From assembly GCA_003567685.1 (NCBI GenBank), contig PWYW01000014.1, positions 1 through 37,766 on the forward strand: a stretch of DNA of 37,766 nucleotides, read 5' to 3'. Position 1 is the first letter of the stretch; the number at the start of each line of letters is the position of its first letter. A program made the position numbers and the translations under genes. Of this stretch, positions 32,884 to 37,766 are shown one piece after another. The stretch is from Gammaproteobacteria bacterium. GTDB lineage: Bacteria > Pseudomonadota > Gammaproteobacteria > Xanthomonadales > Wenzhouxiangellaceae. The notes under the pieces are model-generated. The model worked only from the letters and a program-made list of their open reading frames with translations, searched no databases and had not been told where the DNA came from.

Positions 32884-34482
32884 TCAGGCGTCGACGTATA
32901 CCGTGACTTCGCGGGTGGCGCGGAAGGTGATTTCCGGGTGGCGTTCCTGGGCCAGTTGCAGGTTGACCCGGGTGGGTGCCAGGTAGACCAGCTGGCCACC
33001 GCCGTCCTCTGCCAGGTTCATCTCGTTCTTGTTGCGGAATTTCTCGAGCGCCTTTTCATCGTCGCAGCTCACCCAGCGGCAGGTGGCCACGTTGACCGCC
33101 TCGAAGATGGCCTCGACGTTGTACTCGGCTTTCAGCCGATAGGCGACCACATCGAACTGCAGCAGGCCAACCGCGCCCAGCACCAGGTCGTTGCCGAACA
33201 GCGGCTTGAAGAACTGGGTGGCACCCTCCTCTGAAAGCTGCGTCAAGCCTTTGGTCAGGGCCTTGAGCTTGAGCGGGTCGCGCAGCCGAACACGCCGGAA
33301 CAGTTCCGGAGCGAAGCTTGGGATGCCGGCAAACTGCAGGCTCTCGCCTTCGGTAAAGGTGTCGCCAATCCCGATGGTGCCGTGGTTGTGCAGCCCGACG
33401 ATATCGCCGGGATAGGCATACTCGGCCGCGGCTCGCTCATCGGCCATGAAGGTCAAGGCGCCGTGGGTGCGTTGCTCTTTGCCCATGCGAACGTGATGCA
33501 GCTTCATGCCCTTCTCGAACACGCCGGAACACACCCGCATGAAAGCCATGCGGTCGCGATGGGCCGGGTCCATATTGGCCTGCACCTTGAAGACAAAGCC
33601 GGTGAGCTTGCCTTCCTCGGGCTGAACAGACCGGCCCAGCGTTGGCCGAGGCTGCGGCATCGGCGCCTGTTCGACGAACTCATCCAGCAGTGGAATCACG
33701 CCAAAATTGTTCAGGGCCGAGCCGAAAAACACCGGCGTCTGCTGGCCCTTGAGATAGCGCTCCAGGTCAAAGTCATGGCTGGCGCCCTTGACCAGCTCGA
33801 TCTCGTCACGCAGCTCGGCGGCCATCGGCCCCAACGCCTCATCGGCCTCGGCGCTGTGCAGGCCGGCAATCACGCGCGGTTCCTGGCGCATGTAGTTCTT
33901 GCCAGCCTCGTATAAATGAATCTCGTCGCAAATCAGGTGGTAGATGCCTTTTAATCGCCGGCCCATGCCAATCGGCCAGGTGACCGGCGCACACTCGATG
34001 CCCAGCACCTCCTCGACTTCATCGAGCAGCTCGATCGGCTCGCGGCCTTCACGGTCGAGCTTGTTGATGAAGGTGAAGATCGGCGTGTCACGCAGGCGAC
34101 AGACTTCCATCAGCTTGATCGTACGTTCCTCTACGCCCTTGGCGCAATCGATCACCATCAGCGCCGAGTCGACCGCCGTGAGCACGCGGTAGGTGTCTTC
34201 CGAGAAATCGGCGTGGCCCGGGGTATCGAGCAGGTTGACGATGGCGTCGTGGTAGGGGAACTGCATCACCGAGGAAGTGATCGAGATGCCGCGCTCCTTT
34301 TCCATCTCCATCCAGTCGGACGTGGCATGGCGCGATGCCTTGCGCGACTTGACCGAACCCGCCAGCTGGATGGCACCACCAAACAGCAGGAATTTCTCGG
34401 TCAGCGTGGTCTTGCCGGCATCCGGGTGGGAAATGATGGCAAAGGTGCGGCGGCGGTGGATTTCATCGGTCAGGCGGGACAT
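32884..34482 (-). CDS. prfC: Peptide chain release factor 3
   Basis: RF3 is the GTPase that recycles RF1 and RF2 from the ribosome after termination. The 532-aa product matches the usual 529 aa of E. coli RF3. The G domain shows G1 SHPDAGKTT (about 18-26), the switch I region [18 protein letters not shown]3 [12 protein letters not shown] and G4 NKLDREG. The domain II segment [19 protein letters not shown] is specific for RF3 rather than EF-G. The ATG has no strong Shine-Dalgarno site. It converges on the CsgG-like gene and is divergent from the LRR gene; an open frame opposite its 5' end is not a real extension of the latter. Confidence 0.97.
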   Translation of the reverse strand: MSRLTDEIHRRRTFAIISHPDAGKTTLTEKFLLFGGAIQLAGSVKSRKASRHATSDWMEMEKERGISITSSVMQFPYHDAIVNLLDTPGHADFSEDTYRVLTAVDSALMVIDCAKGVEERTIKLMEVCRLRDTPIFTFINKLDREGREPIELLDEVEEVLGIECAPVTWPIGMGRRLKGIYHLICDEIHLYEAGKNYMRQEPRVIAGLHSAEADEALGPMAAELRDEIELVKGASHDFDLERYLKGQQTPVFFGSALNNFGVIPLLDEFVEQAPMPQPRPTLGRSVQPEEGKLTGFVFKVQANMDPAHRDRMAFMRVCSGVFEKGMKLHHVRMGKEQRTHGALTFMADERAAAEYAYPGDIVGLHNHGTIGIGDTFTEGESLQFAGIPSFAPELFRRVRLRDPLKLKALTKGLTQLSEEGATQFFKPLFGNDLVLGAVGLLQFDVVAYRLKAEYNVEAIFEAVNVATCRWVSCDDEKALEKFRNKNEMNLAEDGGGQLVYLAPTRVNLQLAQERHPEITFRATREVTVYVDA

Positions 34483-34614
34483 GGCGTTGGTGGCAATCGG
34501 AAAGCCCCATTTTATCAGTCAATCCCGCATCGCCTGTGCGCATCAGTTGCCCCCCGGCCAGGCCGGCGCTATGCTGGGTTCAGGCACGGCCTTCTTGCGG
34601 CGGGGAAAAAACCA

Positions 34615-36354
34615 ATGGACGATCGACCACCGAAAACGTTTCAAAGCAGCCTGCGCTTCAGCGTTCTGGCCAGCATGATCTGGCTGATCAGCGCTAGCTC
34701 CTGGGCGTTGAACGGGCATGACCGGGAAATCCTGAGTGCTTTCTTCATCGCCAGCAATGGTGAGCAGTGGCTGCAGAACGAGGGCTGGCTGGTACCCGGC
34801 TCGGACCCTTGTGACTGGCACGGCATTCAATGCCTCTTTGATGACAGCATCGGGCGCCACGTGGTGTATCGACTGACGCTGCCGGCCAACAACCTGACCG
34901 GCACGCTGGACACGCGCATCTTCGAGGTGGTCCACAGCGATCTGATTCTTCGCGACAACCGCCTCGGCGGCAGTCTGTCGCAGCTTCCCGCTTCACCGGG
35001 AACGGTGGACCTGGCCAACAACCGGCTGTCGGGAGAAATTCCGGTGGACATGTCCTTGATCGCCGCACAGATCAGCGGCTCGCGCTTGCCCACGCATAAC
35101 TGGTACCTGGACTTGTCCGGCAATGATTTCGTTGGCCATGTGCCGGAGGACTGGAGTGGCACCCGCTGGCTGAGCCTGGCCAACAACCGGCTGGAGGGGC
35201 TGCCGCTGTCGTTGCTGCAACCCGGCTTCGGCTCGAATTTTCTCGACTTGTCCGACAACCAGTTTTCCGGCCTGCTGGCGGCCGACGAGATGGCGGCGTC
35301 ACGATTCGTCTGGCGCCAGGGCTCTCGCTGGGGCGGCGGGCTGAACCTGTGCTGGAACGAATTCGAGATCGACGACCCGGAGCTTCTGGCGTCGATCGGC
35401 AGTCGGCACGTTGGCGGCCCGGATGTTGAAGCCTGTCTTGGGCTCGAAAGACCTTCCTTGGAACCGACCCTGTCGGGAAGCTGGTTCGACCCGGCCCGCA
35501 GCGGCGAAGGCATCAGCCTGCAGATCCTCGATCGAGGGGAGCCGATGCTTTACTGGTTCACCTTCGACGAACAGGGGAATCAGATGTGGCTGTTCGAGGT
35601 GGGCAAGTCGCTTGACTCAGCGCTTGACTGGCGGCATCTCAAGCAAACCCGGGGCCGATTCGGACAAGGTCTTGAAGCCGCGCCCGGTGGGGTGGCCATG
35701 GAAACCCGAGGCAGTTTCCGGCTTGATCGTATTGCTGAGGACACGTTACAGGCCGAGCGCGTCTACATCACGGACACCGAACTGCCGTGCTTTCTTCCCT
35801 ATCCACCACCCCTGGAGTGCTTCGGTCGCAGTGTGTCCGATCGCCTGGATTACCGGCAGTTGACCAGGCTGGCCGGAACGCGTTGCGATGAGATCCACCC
35901 CATGCGGTCCTTGTCCGGCGCCTGGTTTGATCCTGAACGCAACGGCGAGGGCCTCATCATTGAAGTCCTGCCGGACAATCAGGTGATGGTCTACTGGTTC
36001 ACCTACCAGCCCGACGACAGCGGACAGCAGGCCTGGATGACCGGGACCGGAAGCTGGCACCCGCCGCCACCGCCACCTCCGGGCACGCCAATCATTGGAA
36101 CCCCAACGCCGCCTGACACCCCCTTGGTGGTGCTGGAATTAGACTCGGTTTACCAGCCCATCGGAACGCGCCATGGCGAGGCTTTTGATCCGGACGAAAT
36201 CACGCGGGTAGCGTGGGGAAGCCTGCAAATCGAGTTTCTGCAAAATGGCAGCGGTCGAGTTCGTTTCGCCAGTCACTTTCCCGAGTTTGGCGAAGGTCAG
36301 TTTCACATCCAGCAACTGGCCAGGCCCAAGTTCGCCAGCTGTGACGACGACTGA
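34615..36354 (+). CDS. Secreted plant-type leucine-rich-repeat protein with duplicated C-terminal domain
   Basis: The 579-aa product starts at 34615; a longer in-frame reading from 34213 overlaps prfC and precedes the signal peptide (about 11-31, LRFSVLASMIWLISASSWA). Residues 37-73 resemble the LRR N-terminal cap of plant receptor proteins (WLQNEGWL, SDPCDWHGIQC). LRRs follow at about 88-222 (LTLPANNLTGTLD, VDLANNRLSGEIP, LDLSGNDFVGHVP, LSLANNRLEGLP, LDLSDNQFSGLL). Two copies of a second domain follow: LSGSWFDPARSGEGISLQIL at 287 and LSGAWFDPERNGEGLIIEVL at 433, each with YWFTF/YWFTY and a Trp-rich strand. A proline-rich insert (PPPPPPP) sits in the second copy. The location is periplasmic or extracellular; function is unknown. 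It converges on the M23 gene. Confidence 0.88.
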   Translation: MDDRPPKTFQSSLRFSVLASMIWLISASSWALNGHDREILSAFFIASNGEQWLQNEGWLVPGSDPCDWHGIQCLFDDSIGRHVVYRLTLPANNLTGTLDTRIFEVVHSDLILRDNRLGGSLSQLPASPGTVDLANNRLSGEIPVDMSLIAAQISGSRLPTHNWYLDLSGNDFVGHVPEDWSGTRWLSLANNRLEGLPLSLLQPGFGSNFLDLSDNQFSGLLAADEMAASRFVWRQGSRWGGGLNLCWNEFEIDDPELLASIGSRHVGGPDVEACLGLERPSLEPTLSGSWFDPARSGEGISLQILDRGEPMLYWFTFDEQGNQMWLFEVGKSLDSALDWRHLKQTRGRFGQGLEAAPGGVAMETRGSFRLDRIAEDTLQAERVYITDTELPCFLPYPPPLECFGRSVSDRLDYRQLTRLAGTRCDEIHPMRSLSGAWFDPERNGEGLIIEVLPDNQVMVYWFTYQPDDSGQQAWMTGTGSWHPPPPPPPGTPIIGTPTPPDTPLVVLELDSVYQPIGTRHGEAFDPDEITRVAWGSLQIEFLQNGSGRVRFASHFPEFGEGQFHIQQLARPKFASCDDD

Positions 36355-36373
36355 GGACAGGCGGCAAAGCGGG

Positions 36374-37315
36374 TCAAGGCGCCTCCAGGCTGAGACCCCT
36401 GCGCGGCCGTAGCGGTCGCTGATCGACGCCTTCAAATTCGAAGGGCACGGAAACCAGTGCCATGTCGCGGTTGACCTGGATGACGAAATGCAGGTGCGGG
36501 CCGCTCGAATAGCCGGTGTTGCCGGACCGACCGATGCGCTGGCCGGTCGCGACCTGCTGGCCCGGGTGCACCTCCACGCCGGCATAGTCCAGGTGGGCAT
36601 AGACCGCCATGCTGCCGTCGTCATGCAGAATGCGAATGTAGTTGGCCCGTGGCCCGTAACGCTGGCGGTCTTGGCCGGTGCGATGGAACCATCGCGCGAT
36701 ATCCATCACCACGCCGCCGCGGGCGGCATGAATGGGCGTACCGATCCGCATGGCAATATCCACCGCGTAGTGGGATTCCGGGCTGTTGTGGCTGTGCTGG
36801 CCACCAAAAGCCTGGCTGATCGGGAATCGTTGACCCGATGCAAAGGGCGGGCGGTACGGACCATCCGGGCGGTGGCCGCCAGACGGATTGCCGGGCAGCG
36901 ATTCGGTCTGCAGGCGGTATTGCCAGCCGCGTCGGGGTTCGAGCGCGCCCAGAGAGACCAACTCGCGTTCCTCGCCGGCGGCCAACACAAAGTTCGCCGG
37001 CAGTGCCGGATAGCTGACGACATTGTCGTCGTCGACCAGCGACAAACGCACCGCCAGCGGCCCATTCAGGCGATTGCGGAACAGCCACTGGGGATCGTTG
37101 TCCGGCCCGACCCGGCGGACCACCAGGGCCGACTCCGGCTCGGCAATGGCCTTTTGCACCCGCACCTCACGGTCGGTTTGCGGCTGGCGATCGGTGAAAT
37201 GGGTGACACCGGCTTCGTCGGTCCAGATGTAGACCGACTGGGCGAGCGCTGCCGGTACGGCCAGCAGCAGGGTCAGAACGAGGAGGGATTCAAGACGGAA
37301 GAATGCGCGCATCAT
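36374..37315 (-). CDS. DUF4124-M23 family peptidoglycan metallopeptidase
   Basis: The 313-aa product starts at ATGATG (37315 or 37312; GGAAG precedes). A signal peptide (about 1-26, to AALAQ) is followed by a DUF4124 motif (SVYIWTDEAGVTHFTDRQP, residues 27-45), a beta-rich middle domain, and a LytM/M23 domain from about 165. Zinc ligands are His182 and Asp186 (HYAVD) and His276; His241 (YAHLD) and His274 (HLHF) are the catalytic pair. All are present, so an active endopeptidase cutting peptidoglycan cross-bridges is likely, rather than a catalytically dead EnvC-type activator. It lies 82 bp after the sdaA stop on the same strand and may be co-transcribed with it. The gap contains a heptad/G-rich element. 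It converges on the LRR gene. Confidence 0.93.
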   Translation of the reverse strand: MMRAFFRLESLLVLTLLLAVPAALAQSVYIWTDEAGVTHFTDRQPQTDREVRVQKAIAEPESALVVRRVGPDNDPQWLFRNRLNGPLAVRLSLVDDDNVVSYPALPANFVLAAGEERELVSLGALEPRRGWQYRLQTESLPGNPSGGHRPDGPYRPPFASGQRFPISQAFGGQHSHNSPESHYAVDIAMRIGTPIHAARGGVVMDIARWFHRTGQDRQRYGPRANYIRILHDDGSMAVYAHLDYAGVEVHPGQQVATGQRIGRSGNTGYSSGPHLHFVIQVNRDMALVSVPFEFEGVDQRPLRPRRGLSLEAP

Positions 37316-37329
37316 TGCTTCCGGAAGAC

Positions 37330-37353
37330 AAGGCTCAAGGTTCAAGGTTCAAG
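37330..37353. repeat. Heptad repeat array (AAGGTTC)3 plus half unit
   Basis: AAGGCTC, AAGGTTC, AAGGTTC, AAG form a 7-bp-periodic stretch in the sdaA-M23 gap, ending 14 bp before the M23 start codon. A second array of a different unit lies 13 bp away. Confidence 0.75.
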
Positions 37354-37366
37354 AAGATCCCGCCCG

Positions 37367-37394
37367 TCTCCCTTCTTCCCTCTCCCATCTCCCT
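37367..37394. repeat. Heptad array (TCTCCCT)4 that is also a G-quadruplex motif on the coding strand
   Basis: TCTCCCT, TCTTCCC, TCTCCCA, TCTCCCT are four contiguous 7-mers. With flanking bases from 37359 they give six C3 tracts (six G3 tracts on the minus, mRNA-like strand) separated by 4, 3, 5, 4 and 1 nt, fitting the G3N1-7 quadruplex rule. The array ends 3 nt from the sdaA stop codon, the same distance as the lemA array. Confidence 0.8.
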
Positions 37395-37397
37395 TGG

Positions 37398-37766
<369 letters not shown>

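Noticed and set aside
34213-34614. In-frame upstream extension of the LRR protein
   Set aside because: It lies opposite the prfC 5' end, has no family resemblance, and would put about 134 residues before the signal peptide.

Overview
The window reads as a chromosomal segment of a free-living gammaproteobacterium with a GC-rich genome. Gene order recalls the Xanthomonadales/Chromatiales side of the class: hemN next to an FNR/ANR-type regulator, glnA–DUF4124 gene–ntrB–ntrC, a TonB2-type energiser cluster with DUF3450 and TPR partners, lemA with an M48 protease, and GTP-dependent PEP carboxykinase. A Wenzhouxiangella-like lineage would fit, but that is inference. I found no phage, insertion sequence, CRISPR array, tRNA or rRNA.

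Layout. 1-1143 (-): 5' part of a secreted S9-type peptidase, cut by the left edge. 1300-3532 (+): hemN and an FNR-type [4Fe-4S] regulator, with a consensus FNR box in front of hemN. 3621-6179 (-): secreted M14 metallopeptidase. 6267-6893 (+): PEBP-family protein. 7059-11657 (+): nitrogen block glnA, a DUF4124 envelope protein, ntrB and ntrC; glnA has a well-formed sigma-54 promoter and a possible NtrC dyad. 11641-12090 (-): dtd. 12362-12571 (+): dodecin. 12583-19232 (-): a two-component-propeller histidine kinase, lemA and an M48 membrane protease.

19378-25025 (-): a six-gene TonB2-type cluster, in transcription order DUF3450, TtpC-like ExbB, an ExbB-ExbD fusion protein, a second ExbD, TonB and a TPR protein, closed by a strong terminator. 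25334-25996 (+): putative 2OG-Fe(II) oxygenase. 26009-26962 (-): SAM methyltransferase. 27050-29746 (-): large TonB-dependent receptor, the likely client of the energiser cluster. 30054-31799 (-): pckG. 32074-32799 (+): CsgG-like secreted protein. 32884-34482 (-): prfC. 34615-36354 (+): secreted plant-type LRR protein with a duplicated C-terminal domain. 36374-37315 (-): DUF4124-M23 peptidase. 37398-37766 (-): C-terminus of L-serine dehydratase, cut by the right edge.

The two most unusual observations are these. First, ExbB and ExbD are fused in frame inside a TonB2-type system that also encodes a second ExbB-like and a second ExbD protein. Second, short arrays with a strict 7-bp period but different unit sequences sit in several intergenic gaps: between lemA and the M48 gene, before the propeller kinase, before dodecin, and between sdaA and the M23 gene. 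The lemA-M48 pair is inverted and could form a long hairpin just before a GTG start codon; the sdaA-M23 array is also a candidate RNA G-quadruplex.
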